Assembly: GCA_043747745.1 (NCBI GenBank)
Contig: JAYTOP010000018.1
Location: forward strand, 1 to 22,345
Direction: 5' to 3'
Source of the DNA: SZAS-103 sp043747745
GTDB taxonomy: Bacteria; Pseudomonadota; Gammaproteobacteria; Xanthomonadales; Xanthomonadaceae
DNA: 22,345 bases
Shown here: positions 8,059 through 16,130 of the stretch, piece by piece
Position numbering within the stretch: the stretch's first letter is position 1
Layout: every line of letters starts with the position of its first letter
The notes under the pieces: generated by a model
The model's input: the letters and a program-made list of their open reading frames with translations, nothing else
Databases searched by the model: none
Told to the model about the DNA's origin: nothing
Program-made: the position numbers and the translations under genes

Positions 8059-8424
8059 TCAACGTCCCTCCGCCGCTGGTATCCGCTTGCGCGCAAACCG
8101 CGAACGCAGCCCGTTCCAGCTCGCTGCTACGACGACGAGCACGCTCAGCGCGATCTCGATCAGCGCGAGTGCACGCCATTGCGGCACGTTCATCGCAACC
8201 ATCACGCCATGGCAGAAATACAGCAATGCCGCCAATCCGCCGACGAGCCATGCCGTACGATGCCGGAGCGCAAGCAACAACAGCGATGGCAGCAACGGAA
8301 TGCAGAAGAACCCTGCGTAGATCCACGGTGCTGCCGATAACGGCGGTGCGATCGTCGCGTGCCATAGGAACTGCAATACAAGCAGGCCGAAGATGCCGGC
8401 GAGTGCGAGCGTGCGCGCGATCAT
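8059..8424 (-). CDS. DUF2069 family inner-membrane protein
   Basis: 121 aa with four predicted transmembrane segments: about 5-23, 33-53, 58-80 and 86-103. A basic C-terminal tail (RSRFARKRIPAAEGR) is probably cytosolic. The pattern fits the DUF2069 family of small predicted membrane proteins, whose function is unknown. Its ATG overlaps the stop of the upstream wrbA-like gene by 4 nt (ATGA), so the two are probably translationally coupled. The wrbA-DUF2069 pairing is known in other gammaproteobacteria. Confidence 0.85.
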   Translation of the reverse strand: MIARTLALAGIFGLLVLQFLWHATIAPPLSAAPWIYAGFFCIPLLPSLLLLALRHRTAWLVGGLAALLYFCHGVMVAMNVPQWRALALIEIALSVLVVVAASWNGLRSRFARKRIPAAEGR

Positions 8425-9020
8425 GCCGCGGCACCGAGTTTGCTGGCGATCTGCGCGACGCGCCGACCGAGCGCCCGCGCCAGGGTTTTCTCGTCGTCGG
8501 TCAACGGCAGTTCGTCCTGCGTACCTGCGATATGGCTCGCGCCGTACGGCGTGCCGCCGCTGCGGGTGCTGCTCAGCACCGGCTCAGTGTAGGGAATGCC
8601 GACCAGCAGCATGCCGTGGTGCAGCAGTGGCAGCAGCATCGTCAGCAACGTGGACTCCTGCCCGCCGTGCATCGTCGCGGTCGAGGTGAATACCGCCGCC
8701 GGCTTGCCGACCAAGGTACCCGATGCCCACTCCGCGCCGAGGCCATCGATGAAGTGCTTCAGCGGCGCAGCCATGTTGCCGAAGCGGGTCGGGCTGCCAA
8801 GGATCAGTCCTGCGCATTCGGCGAGATCGTCGTGGACGACGTAAGGCGCGCCATCGTCAGGAACAGGTTGCGCGGCGGTCTGCGTGACCGTTGCGACCGG
8901 CGGCACGGTGCGCAAGCGCGCCGACATGCCGTCGACTTCCTCGACACCACGCGCGATCTGCCGTGCGAGCGAAGCGACCGCGCCATTGCGGCTGTAGTAC
9001 AGGATCAGGATCTCTTGCAT
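8421..9020 (-). CDS. wrbA: NAD(P)H:quinone oxidoreductase, WrbA type (flavodoxin-like)
   Basis: 199 aa, the usual WrbA length. The N-terminal ILILYYSRNGAVASLARQIARG is the FMN phosphate-binding loop. GSPTRFGNMAAPLKHFIDG (about 75-93) and GGQESTLLTMLLPLLHHGMLLVGIPYTEP (about 118-146) are hallmark WrbA segments for flavin binding and tetramer contacts. Members reduce quinones by two electrons with NAD(P)H, avoiding semiquinone radicals, and act in oxidative-stress defence. It is soluble and cytosolic. It is divergent from yihY, with 56 nt between the starts, and is the first gene of the operon with the DUF2069 gene. Confidence 0.92.
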   Translation of the reverse strand: MQEILILYYSRNGAVASLARQIARGVEEVDGMSARLRTVPPVATVTQTAAQPVPDDGAPYVVHDDLAECAGLILGSPTRFGNMAAPLKHFIDGLGAEWASGTLVGKPAAVFTSTATMHGGQESTLLTMLLPLLHHGMLLVGIPYTEPVLSSTRSGGTPYGASHIAGTQDELPLTDDEKTLARALGRRVAQIASKLGAAA

Positions 9021-9076
9021 GCGCGACAGACTAGCGGAAAACGCAATGGCTTTTCCGCATCGGCTATCCTTGCGCC

Positions 9077-10348
9077 GTGCATTCGATCGACACCATCCGA
9101 CATTGGGCGCATCGCATCGACCGCGAGAGAGCGCGGTCGTTCCTGCGTTTCCTGCTCAGGCGCTTCCTCGACGACGAGTGTTTCCTCGCCGCGAGCGCGT
9201 TGAGCTACACGACCCTGCTCGCGCTGGTGCCGCTGACCGCGACTGTGCTTGGCGTGATCGCGATGTTCCCGGTTTACCAGCGTTGGGGCGATACGCTGAC
9301 GGTCTTCCTGTTCAACAATTTCGTTCCGAAGGCGGCGGCGAACGTCGCCGATTACATCCGCAGCTTCGCCAGCAGCGCGCGTGGCATGACCGGTTTCGGC
9401 GCGATCGGCGTGCTCGTGAGTTCGCTGCTGACGATGTCGAGTATCGAGGACGCGTTCAACCGGATCTGGCGCGTCGCCACGCCGCGACGACCGGTGGCAC
9501 GCTTCCTGATTTACTGGGCGGCGCTCACCGTCGGCCCGGTGCTGGCGGTGCTGAGCCTCGCGATCTCGTCGTATCTATTCTCGCTGCCGTTGGTCGCCGC
9601 TGCGGAGCAATCGGAACTGTCGAAATTCGGACTGCGCCTGGTGCCCGCGCTGCTGGAATTGATTGCGTTCACTGCTGCCTACAGCGTGATCCCGAATCGC
9701 AACGTGCGGTTGCTGCATGCGTTCGTCGGTGGCGCGCTGGCGACGCTGTTGTTCGAATGCGCCAAATACGCGATCGCCTATTACCTGACCCGCGCTTCGT
9801 ATCAACAGATCTACGGCGCGCTCGCGGTGATTCCGATCTTCCTGCTGTGGATCTGGGTGTCGTGGCTGGTGGTCTTGCTCGGCGCGACGTTCGCCGCATC
9901 GTTGTCGGCGTTCCGCTACCAGCCTGTCGACATGCGATTGCCGAAAGGTTTTGAGTTGTACGGACTGTTGCGCTTGCTCGGACGCTTCGCCGAGGCGCGC
10001 ACGCAGGGACGCGGCCTGCATACCGCCGACCTGCTCGCGCTCGAACCGATCCTCCCCGACGACCTGTTGCAACGCATGCTCGGCATCCTGTCCGAGATTT
10101 CCGTATTGCGACGTACCGAGTCAGGAGAATGGATCCTTGCGCGCGATCTCGGCGAGGTCGCAATCGGCGAGTTGTACGAAGCGGCGGCGCTGCGCATTCC
10201 GGTCACCGACAGCGCATTGCCTTGCAGCGACGATGCGCTCGGCATCCGTGCACAGGAAGCTCTGGATGCACTGCGGCTGCCTTTGCGCGAACGCATGCAG
10301 CGCAGTGTCGGTAGTATTTACGTCCCATCCGAAAGGCATTCCGCATGA
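9077..10348 (+). CDS. yihY: YihY/BrkB family inner-membrane protein
   Basis: 423 aa, starting at GTG 9077. No good ribosome binding site is seen, but any internal start would remove conserved sequence. Residues about 1-280 form the YihY/virulence factor BrkB domain with about six transmembrane segments and family motifs (AASALSYTTLLALVPL, SSIEDAFNRIWRV, IYGALAVIPIFLLWIWVSWLVVLLGA). The rest is a soluble extension of about 140 residues (LYGLLRLLGRFAEARTQGRGLHTADLLALEP...) resembling a winged-helix-like regulatory tail. The family was once misnamed RNase BN, and its molecular role remains unclear. Its stop overlaps the next start by 4 nt, making it the first gene of a three-gene operon. Confidence 0.92.
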   Translation: MHSIDTIRHWAHRIDRERARSFLRFLLRRFLDDECFLAASALSYTTLLALVPLTATVLGVIAMFPVYQRWGDTLTVFLFNNFVPKAAANVADYIRSFASSARGMTGFGAIGVLVSSLLTMSSIEDAFNRIWRVATPRRPVARFLIYWAALTVGPVLAVLSLAISSYLFSLPLVAAAEQSELSKFGLRLVPALLELIAFTAAYSVIPNRNVRLLHAFVGGALATLLFECAKYAIAYYLTRASYQQIYGALAVIPIFLLWIWVSWLVVLLGATFAASLSAFRYQPVDMRLPKGFELYGLLRLLGRFAEARTQGRGLHTADLLALEPILPDDLLQRMLGILSEISVLRRTESGEWILARDLGEVAIGELYEAAALRIPVTDSALPCSDDALGIRAQEALDALRLPLRERMQRSVGSIYVPSERHSA

Positions 10349-10938
10349 AAGCTGTACGCCACCCAGGAGCAATCGCTTCCGGCATCCTCCTCACGCTCGC
10401 GTTGTGCGCATGCCAGCGGGCTGCGCCACCTCCGGCGACGATCGCCTCCGCGCCAACGCCGATGCAGGCATGCATGCAGCAAGCCGCAACGCCCGCACCC
10501 GCCGCATCTGCAACGCCGTCGGACAAGCCCTACCCGAAGCTCAAGGTCACCACGTTCGACGGCAAGCCCTACGAGCTCGCGGGACAGTGCGGGCATTGGG
10601 TGGTGGTGAATTTCTGGGCGACCTGGTGCGGCCCGTGCCTGCAGGAAATCCCGGATCTGACGGCGTTCATGAAAAAACGCAAGGACGTCGCTGTCGTCGG
10701 TCTGGCCTATCAGGAAGTCGAGCGACCGGAGATGGAAGCGTTTCTGAAAGAACACACGCCAGGTTATCCGATCGCCATCGTCGATCCGTATCACCCGCCT
10801 GCGGATTTCGACACGCCGCGTGCGTTGCCGACCTCGTACCTGATCGGTCCGGATGGTTCGGTCGTGCACAAGTTCCTCGGTCCGATCACGATCAAGGAAC
10901 TCGAACAGCAGATCGACAAGGCCAAGCCAGCAGGTTGA
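10345..10938 (+). CDS. TlpA-like thioredoxin-fold lipoprotein
   Basis: 197 aa. A type II signal peptide ends in LALCAC, giving probable lipidation at C23, followed by a Pro/Ala-rich linker to about residue 60. The thioredoxin-like domain carries VVNFWATWCGPCLQEIP, with the redox CxxC motif as CGPC (about 94-97), and a cis-Pro segment RALPTSYLIGPDG. TlpA/ResA-like proteins are membrane-anchored thiol-disulfide reductases that keep periplasmic cysteines reduced, for example in cytochrome c maturation; the partner here is unknown. Translation is coupled to yihY through an ATGA overlap. The acylphosphatase gene follows after 1 nt. Confidence 0.93.
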   Translation: MKAVRHPGAIASGILLTLALCACQRAAPPPATIASAPTPMQACMQQAATPAPAASATPSDKPYPKLKVTTFDGKPYELAGQCGHWVVVNFWATWCGPCLQEIPDLTAFMKKRKDVAVVGLAYQEVERPEMEAFLKEHTPGYPIAIVDPYHPPADFDTPRALPTSYLIGPDGSVVHKFLGPITIKELEQQIDKAKPAG

Positions 10939-10939
10939 G

Positions 10940-11206
10940 ATGGAAGCCGCGCGTTTCTTCGTGAGTGGGGGAGTGCAGGGCGTCGGGTTTCGCGCCGCCA
11001 CGCGCCATCGTGCGCGCGAACTCGGATTGAACGGCTACGTCAGCAACCTCGCCGATGGCCGGGTCGAAGCGTTCGCGCAAGGCGAACCGGCGGACATCGA
11101 GGCGTTTGCGCGTTGGCTTCGGCATGGGCCGCCGCTCACCCGCGTGGATGCCGTGCAGAGCGTCGACGCATCGCCGGAGGCGGTCGACGGATTCGGATTC
11201 GGCTGA
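10940..11206 (+). CDS. acyP: Acylphosphatase
   Basis: 88 aa, a typical acylphosphatase size. The signature FFVSGGVQGVGFR holds the phosphate-binding loop and catalytic Arg18. GYVSNLADGRVE holds the catalytic Asn36. The enzyme hydrolyses acylphosphates such as 1,3-bisphosphoglycerate and carbamoyl phosphate in the cytosol. ATG 10940 is chosen because it starts at the family's usual position, 1 nt after the TlpA-like gene's stop; a longer open frame would overlap that gene by 29 codons. It is the last gene of the yihY operon and converges with ppk2. Confidence 0.93.
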   Translation: MEAARFFVSGGVQGVGFRAATRHRARELGLNGYVSNLADGRVEAFAQGEPADIEAFARWLRHGPPLTRVDAVQSVDASPEAVDGFGFG

Positions 11207-11224
11207 ACGCAGTGGCCTTGCGGT

Positions 11225-11267
11225 CCCTCTTCTCGGCGGAAGAGGGGTCCGGGCAGGCGAGGCCCGG
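11225..11267. terminator. Two consecutive hairpins between convergent genes
   Basis: CCCTCTTC (11225-11232) pairs perfectly with GAAGAGGG (11239-11246). CCGGGC (11249-11254) pairs with GCCCGG (11262-11267). Neither has a T-tract. The position between the convergent acylphosphatase and ppk2 genes suggests a bidirectional terminator or a REP-like element. Confidence 0.45.
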
Positions 11268-11330
11268 GACGCGATGCCTCGATCATCCTCGCCCGCTCGA
11301 CCGCAGGCGGTGTGCCGCAGTCATCCCGGT

Positions 11331-12113
11331 TCAGTCGCTATCGAAACCCGGCAGCGGCTTCAGCGGACCGTCGAAACTTTCGTCCACTGGATCGTGCTTG
11401 AGCGGCGGCAAGTCGATCGGTTTTTCAGGAATCTGCGTGTCGGGGATCGTGTCGAGCAGGTGGCGGATCAGGGTCAAGCGCCCGCGTTTCTGGTCGTTGA
11501 AGTCCACCAGCGTCCACGGCGCATTCGCGGTGTGCGTGACCTTGAGCATCGCATCGCGCGCTTGGCCGTACTCGGCGTAATGCGAGCGCGCCTTGAGGTC
11601 GACAGGCGAGAGCTTCCAGCGCTTGAGCGGGTCGGCTGCGCGTTCGGCGAAGCGTTCCTCCTGTTGCGCCTGGTCCACGCACTGCCAGTACTTGAACAGC
11701 AGGATGCCGTCGTCGGTCAGCAGCCGTTCGAACGCTGGCGCCTGTTCGAGGAAGGCGTGGTATTGCGCATCGGTGCAATAGCCCATCACCTTCTCGACGC
11801 CCGCGCGGTTGTACCAGCTGCGGTCGAACAGCACGATCTCGCCCGCCGCAGGCAGGTGCTCGATGTAGCGTTGGAAATACCACTGCGTCTTCTCGCGTTC
11901 GTCGGGCTTGGTCAGCGCGACCGTGCGGCACTGGCGCGGATTGAGCGTGCCCGCGATGTCGCCGATCACGCCGCCCTTGCCCGCAGTGTCGCGGCCCTCG
12001 AACAGGATCAGCACGCGCTGGCCGGTCTGTTCGACCCAGCGCGCCATCTGCAGCAATTCGCCCTGCATCGGCTCCAACAGTTTTCCGTATTTCTTGCGCT
12101 TGAGTTTGTGCAT
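11331..12113 (-). CDS. ppk2: Polyphosphate kinase 2 (PPK2 class I-like)
   Basis: 260 aa from ATG 12113. That start has GGAAG upstream and begins 4 nt after the XRE gene's stop; the longer start at 12140 would run into that gene. Walker A is GRDTAGKGG (40-48). The Walker B/lid region FDRSWYNRAGVEKVMG (96-111) is the PPK2 signature, and KPDEREKTQWYFQRY matches class I. Class I enzymes use polyphosphate to phosphorylate nucleoside diphosphates (ADP or GDP), linking the polyP store to the nucleotide pool in the cytosol. The C-terminal tail is Pro- and Asp-rich. It is the last gene of the GNAT-moaB-XRE-ppk2 run. Confidence 0.93.
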   Translation of the reverse strand: MHKLKRKKYGKLLEPMQGELLQMARWVEQTGQRVLILFEGRDTAGKGGVIGDIAGTLNPRQCRTVALTKPDEREKTQWYFQRYIEHLPAAGEIVLFDRSWYNRAGVEKVMGYCTDAQYHAFLEQAPAFERLLTDDGILLFKYWQCVDQAQQEERFAERAADPLKRWKLSPVDLKARSHYAEYGQARDAMLKVTHTANAPWTLVDFNDQKRGRLTLIRHLLDTIPDTQIPEKPIDLPPLKHDPVDESFDGPLKPLPGFDSD

Positions 12114-12117
12114 GTTT

Positions 12118-12453
12118 CTACTTCCTTTCCCTGCGCGCATCGGCCATGCCGCGCGCGACTTCCAGCAGCGCGCCCTGTTGTTTCGTGGTCAGTTCGCGAT
12201 ACGCGGCCAGCAACGCGTGCTCGCCCTTGGTGCGCGCCGGATCGAGCGTGCTCGCAAGCTCGCTGAGCAGCGCACCTGCCGGCACGCCGAAGGTCTTCGC
12301 GAGCGCGTCGAGCTGCGCCTTGCCGGGCATCTTGTCGCCACGCAGCCACGCGGAAACCGTGGCGACGCCCGCTTTCGGAATCGCGGTCGCAATATCGGTC
12401 GCACTCAGGCCACGCGCCTTGGCCAGCAATCGCAGTGTGGTGTCGATGGACAT
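12118..12453 (-). CDS. XRE-family helix-turn-helix regulator
   Basis: 111 aa. An N-terminal Cro/CI-type HTH (about 5-62: LRLLAKARGLSATDIATAIPKAGVATVSAWLRGDKMPGKAQLDALAKTFGV) is followed by a helical tail of about 45 residues. ATG 12453 is preferred over GTG 12459, because the GAGG site is 7 nt from the ATG but only 1 nt from the GTG. It starts 2 nt after moaB stops and ends 4 nt before ppk2, so all three are surely co-transcribed. It may regulate this operon; the target is not known. Confidence 0.88.
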   Translation of the reverse strand: MSIDTTLRLLAKARGLSATDIATAIPKAGVATVSAWLRGDKMPGKAQLDALAKTFGVPAGALLSELASTLDPARTKGEHALLAAYRELTTKQQGALLEVARGMADARRERK

Positions 12454-12455
12454 GC

Positions 12456-13019
12456 TCACCCCTCTGATGGTTGTCCCAGATCAAGAGTCCGCGCATTCAT
12501 GTGCGGACTTTCCAATAGTCGGGGACGCAGTGTCGCAAGATTGCAGGGTTTGGTGCGCGCGTCGAGTTGCATGCGAATCAATTGTTCCCACGCGGTGCGA
12601 CAGGCCGACGTCGAACCTGGCAGGCAGAAGACGAACGTCCCATTCGCGAGCCCGGCGAACGCGCGCGACTGCAATGAGCTGGTGCCGATTTCCGCAAAGC
12701 TGATCGCACGGAAGAGTTCGCCGAAGCCGGGCATCGTCTTGTCAAGCAGCGGCAGCAGCGCTTCGGGCGTGGAATCGCGGCCGGTGAACCCGGTGCCGCC
12801 AGTGACGAGAATGCCATCGACATCCGCATCGGCGATCCAGCGCGACACCAGAGCGCGCATTTGATAGCGATCATCGGGAAGGATCGCGCGCTCGTACAGA
12901 CGATGGCCAGCCGCCGTCAATGAATCGACCAGATAATCGCCCGAGCTGTCGTTCGCGGTCGTGCGCGTGTCCGACACGGTCAGCACGCACAGGCTGAGTG
13001 CGGTTGCGGCGTTGCTCAT
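12456..13019 (-). CDS. moaB: Molybdenum cofactor biosynthesis protein B
   Basis: 187 aa. The MoaB/MogA fold is clear from SLCVLTVSDTRTTANDSSGDYL, ILVTGGTGFTGRDSTPEALLPLLDKTMPGFGELFR and FCLPGSTSACRTAWEQLI. The family adenylylates or binds molybdopterin during molybdenum cofactor assembly, and E. coli MoaB is catalytically dispensable. No other moa gene lies in this window. The ATG at 13019 overlaps the stop of the upstream GNAT gene by 4 nt. An open frame continues upstream but is shadow sequence of that gene. The C-terminal tail (about 165-187) is slightly longer than usual. Confidence 0.93.
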   Translation of the reverse strand: MSNAATALSLCVLTVSDTRTTANDSSGDYLVDSLTAAGHRLYERAILPDDRYQMRALVSRWIADADVDGILVTGGTGFTGRDSTPEALLPLLDKTMPGFGELFRAISFAEIGTSSLQSRAFAGLANGTFVFCLPGSTSACRTAWEQLIRMQLDARTKPCNLATLRPRLLESPHMNARTLDLGQPSEG

Positions 13020-13486
13020 GCGCGTGTCCTGACGTGATCGTCCGCGAAGTCGATATGGAAATGCAGGTTCTCGCCGAGTACCCATCCGGCGCTGCGATAC
13101 AACGCCTGCGCAGTGATGTTGTCGCTGCCGGTTTCCAGTTCGAGGCCGAGCGCGCCGCGTTCGCGTGCGAACGCGCAGGCCGCATCCAGCAACGCGCGTG
13201 CGGCACCGAGACGACGTGCCTGCGGCGCGACATACAGATCGTTGAGCAGCCACGTGCGACCAAGCCGCACCGAGGAAAACAACGGGTACAACTGTACGAA
13301 GCCGAGAGCGTTCGCACCATCCGCGACGACCAGCACGACCGACTCGTCATGCGCGATGCGTTCCGCGAGGAATTCGCGTGCTGCGGCGAGATCGCCCGGC
13401 TGCTTGTAGAACTGCCGATACGCGTCGAACAATCCGGCCAGTGCATCGAGATCGTTCGCGTCGGCACGTCGCACGTTGATATTCAC
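13016..13486 (-). CDS. GNAT family N-acetyltransferase
   Basis: 156 aa from GTG 13486, which has GAGG 5 nt upstream and begins VNINVRRADANDLDAL, the usual first beta strand. An ATG at 13519 would extend it by 11 residues, but it lies within the repeat element, so I reject it. The acetyl-CoA-binding motif is LYVAPQARRLGAARALLDAA (about 84-103). The C-terminal part (ELETGSDNITAQALYRSAGWVLGENLHFHI) contains the conserved Ala-x-x-x-Tyr segment. The substrate is unknown. It is the first gene of a tightly overlapped run with moaB, the XRE gene and ppk2. The promoter probably lies in or near the upstream repeat. Confidence 0.9.
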   Translation of the reverse strand: MNINVRRADANDLDALAGLFDAYRQFYKQPGDLAAAREFLAERIAHDESVVLVVADGANALGFVQLYPLFSSVRLGRTWLLNDLYVAPQARRLGAARALLDAACAFARERGALGLELETGSDNITAQALYRSAGWVLGENLHFHIDFADDHVRTRA

Positions 13487-13513
13487 GGATACCTCAAAGG
13501 ATTTTCTATTGAT

Positions 13514-13584
13514 CGTCATTCCCGCGAAGGCGGGAATCGCTCTGTAGAAACGAAGACTGGATGCCCACCTTCGCGGGCATGACG
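13514..13584. repeat. REP-like inverted doublet (palindromic dispersed repeat)
   Basis: The arm starting CGTCATTCCCGCGAAGG (13514-13536) is repeated inverted at 13560-13584, with three mismatches. Each arm also folds on itself (TTCCCGC...GCGGGAA). The CATTCCCGCGAAGGCGGGAAT theme is a widespread proteobacterial intergenic repeat. It lies between the prfA stop and the GNAT start and can act as a terminator, an mRNA stabiliser, or simply a non-autonomous element. Confidence 0.85.
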
Positions 13585-13612
13585 AGCATGGAAGCAGTTC
13601 CTGAATGTGTCC

Positions 13613-14698
13613 TCATGCAGCCTCCGTCAACAATTTGAGTTCATCGGCCTGATGTTCGTGGGTCAGGCGATCGACCAGGTCGTCCAGATCGCCTTCAAGG
13701 ATTTCCGGCAGCCGGTACAAGGTCAGCCCTTCGACGCGGTGATCGGTGATCCGTCCCTGCGGATAGCTGTAAGTGCGAATGCGCTGGCTGCGGTCCCCGC
13801 TGCCGACCTGCAGACGTCGCGATGCGGCGGTCACGGCCGCAGCCCGCGCGCGTTCGGCCTCCAGCAGCATCGCTTTCAGCCGCTGCATCGCCTTGTCGCG
13901 GTTCGCATGCTGCGAACGTTCGGTCTGGTTCTCGACTACGACGCCGGTGGGAAGGTGGGTGATGCGGATCGCCGATTCGGTCTTGTTGACGTGCTGGCCG
14001 CCAGCGCCGGAGCTGCGGAACGTATCGACCTTGAGGTCGGCAGGATTGATCTGCACTTCGCTGACTTCGTCATCGTCCGGAAGGATCGCGACGGTCGCGG
14101 CGGAGGTGTGGATGCGGCCTTGGGTTTCGGTGTTCGGTACGCGTTGCACGCGATGCGTCCCGGATTCGAACTTGAGTTTCGAATACGCGCCGCGACCCTC
14201 GATGCGCGCGACGATTTCCTTGTAGCCGCCATGTTCGCCGGGACTCGACGATTCGATTTCGACCTTCCAGCGATGGCGTTCCGCATAGCGCGCGTACATG
14301 CGGAACAGATCGCCAGCGAAGATCGCGGCCTCGTCGCCACCGGTGCCCGCGCGAACTTCGAGGAACAGGTTGGCGTCATCGCGCGGATCGACCGGGATCA
14401 GCAGCAGGCCGAGCGACTCTTCCAGCGCGGCGATGCGATCCTGCAGCGTCGGGATTTCAGCGTCGGCGAGTTCGCGCAATTCAGGATCGTCGCGCATCGC
14501 CTGCGTGGATACGAGGTCGGCACGCGCAGTGTCGTAGTTGGCCAGCGCATTTGCGATTGGTTCGAGTTGCGCGAATTCGCGCGACAACTCGCGAAAGCGC
14601 TTCGGGTCAGCGAGTGCGTCGGGCTCGGCGAGCAGGCGCGCGACTTCTTCGCGGCGCTCGGCCAGCGCCTCAAGTTTGCGCAGGAGGCTCGGAGTCAC
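13613..14698 (-). CDS. prfA: Peptide chain release factor 1
   Basis: 361 aa, matching the usual 360 of RF1. GTG 14698 is chosen because VTPSLLRKLEALAERREE aligns with the normal RF1 start and AGGGA lies 8 nt upstream. An ATG 30 nt earlier would add ten residues. The GGQ motif of domain 3 (SGAGGQHVNKTESAIR) triggers peptidyl-tRNA hydrolysis. The codon-reading segment is VPNTETQGRIHTSAATV, with PNT matching the PxT pattern that recognises UAA/UAG. The gene overlaps the hemA 3' end by 29 nt. The hemA-prfA order is conserved in gammaproteobacteria. Confidence 0.96.
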   Translation of the reverse strand: MTPSLLRKLEALAERREEVARLLAEPDALADPKRFRELSREFAQLEPIANALANYDTARADLVSTQAMRDDPELRELADAEIPTLQDRIAALEESLGLLLIPVDPRDDANLFLEVRAGTGGDEAAIFAGDLFRMYARYAERHRWKVEIESSSPGEHGGYKEIVARIEGRGAYSKLKFESGTHRVQRVPNTETQGRIHTSAATVAILPDDDEVSEVQINPADLKVDTFRSSGAGGQHVNKTESAIRITHLPTGVVVENQTERSQHANRDKAMQRLKAMLLEAERARAAAVTAASRRLQVGSGDRSQRIRTYSYPQGRITDHRVEGLTLYRLPEILEGDLDDLVDRLTHEHQADELKLLTEAA

Positions 14699-15995
14699 TT
14701 GGGCTTTCCCTGCTGTTGTCGAATGCATCGTCGGGTGCGTAGTCGGAAGCGCTGTCGAACAATCGCGCAGCGGCACTCAGCAGTTGCGCATCGCCATCGC
14801 GTGCGGCGCGGTGGAGGCCGACGGTTGGCGCGTGCAGCAGCTTGTTGGTCAGTCCGTGCGCGAGCTGGTCGAGCACATCGTGCGGATCGCGGCCGGCGGC
14901 AAGTTGTTCCTTTGCGCGGATCAGCAATGCATCGCGGGTCGCTTCGCTGCGCAGGCGCAAGGACTTCAGCGTGTCCTGCCGCGTACTGCCGCGCCACCAC
15001 GCCATGAACTGTTCGACCTGCAGGTCGATCAATGTTTCCGCTTCGCCCGCCGCGTGCTGGCGCGAACGGCGGTTTTCGCCGATGACCTGCTCAAGGTCGT
15101 CCACAGTGTAGAGATACACGTCGGCGAGCGTCGCGGTTTCGGCTTCGATATCGCGCGGCACCGCGAGGTCGAGCAGGAACATCGGCGCATGCCGACGGGT
15201 GCGGATCGCGCGTTCGACCATCTTGCGGGTCAGCACAGGTTCGCGGCTCGCGGTCGCACAGATCACGATGTCGGCCTCGGCGAGGTGCCGCTCGATGTCT
15301 TCCAGCGGCAACGCGACGCCGCCAAAACGGTGCGCGAGCTGCTGCGCATGTTCGAGCGTGCGATTCGCGACCAGAATGCGCTTGGCTTTCGCATCGAGCA
15401 GGTGGCGTGCGGCGAGTTCGATGGTTTCGCCGGCGCCGACCAGCAACACCGTCGCGTGCTCGAGTCGCGCGAATACCTGTTGCGCGAGCCGCACTGCGGC
15501 ATAGGCGACCGACACCGGATGCGCGCCGATGCGGGTGTCGGTGCGCACGCGCTTGGCCACCGCGAAGCAATGCTGGAATAGCCGGTCGAGGCTGGTCTTG
15601 AGCGCATGCGCGCTGCGCGCGGTCTGCCACGCGTGCTTGACCTGGCCGAGGATCTGCGGCTCGCCCAGCACCAACGAATCGAGCCCGGTCGCGACCCGGA
15701 AGAGATGCCGCACCGCAGCCGCGTCGGTATGCCGGTACAGATACGCATCCAGCGCAGCGACGCCGAGGTCGTGGTGTTCTGCAAGCCAGCGCACGACCGT
15801 GGCCTCGGCCTGCGGCTCGATCCGCGCATACAGTTCGGTGCGGTTGCAGGTCGACAGCAAGGCTGCTTCATGGACGCCATCGACCGCGCACAGCGAACGC
15901 AGCGCTTGCGGCAGCGCCTCGGGTGCGAACGCGACCTTCTCGCGCAGCGCGATCGGGGCGGTCTGGTGGTTCAGGCCAAGGGCCAGCAGTGCCAT
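14670..15995 (-). CDS. hemA: Glutamyl-tRNA reductase
   Basis: 441 aa. It starts MALLALGLNHQTAPIALREK at ATG 15995; an open frame upstream is not conserved. The catalytic Cys50 lies in LLSTCNRTELYA. The NADPH domain has VLLVGAGETIELAARHL. The C-terminal dimerisation helix (LVEQFMAWWRG region) ends in an acidic tail (ESPSDSEPPAQT). The enzyme reduces glutamyl-tRNA(Glu) to glutamate-1-semialdehyde, the committed step of C5 tetrapyrrole synthesis. It starts 135 nt from the divergent TPR gene, so that gap should hold both promoters. No strong ribosome binding site is seen. Confidence 0.96.
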   Translation of the reverse strand: MALLALGLNHQTAPIALREKVAFAPEALPQALRSLCAVDGVHEAALLSTCNRTELYARIEPQAEATVVRWLAEHHDLGVAALDAYLYRHTDAAAVRHLFRVATGLDSLVLGEPQILGQVKHAWQTARSAHALKTSLDRLFQHCFAVAKRVRTDTRIGAHPVSVAYAAVRLAQQVFARLEHATVLLVGAGETIELAARHLLDAKAKRILVANRTLEHAQQLAHRFGGVALPLEDIERHLAEADIVICATASREPVLTRKMVERAIRTRRHAPMFLLDLAVPRDIEAETATLADVYLYTVDDLEQVIGENRRSRQHAAGEAETLIDLQVEQFMAWWRGSTRQDTLKSLRLRSEATRDALLIRAKEQLAAGRDPHDVLDQLAHGLTNKLLHAPTVGLHRAARDGDAQLLSAAARLFDSASDYAPDDAFDNSRESPSDSEPPAQT

Positions 15996-16130
15996 GGTGC
16001 GCAGGTCGATGCGATAAACTTGTGGAATGGGCGAATTTGTTGCTGCCAATTGTAACTTGTACGGCTCTGGACCGTGTCTCACGGACTGCCAGCGCGCGGC
16101 TTGTGCCGTGCTTTGTCGGCGTTCGGCGCG

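Noticed and set aside
7938..9203. 421-codon open frame on the plus strand
   Set aside because: It is antisense to the DUF2069 gene and wrbA; the Arg/Ala-rich composition is typical of a shadow frame.
11055..12266. 403-codon open frame on the plus strand
   Set aside because: It is antisense to ppk2 and overlaps the acylphosphatase gene in a different frame, with no domain.
13607..15007. 466-codon open frame on the plus strand
   Set aside because: It is antisense to prfA and part of hemA, both certain genes. The frame is a GC-bias shadow.
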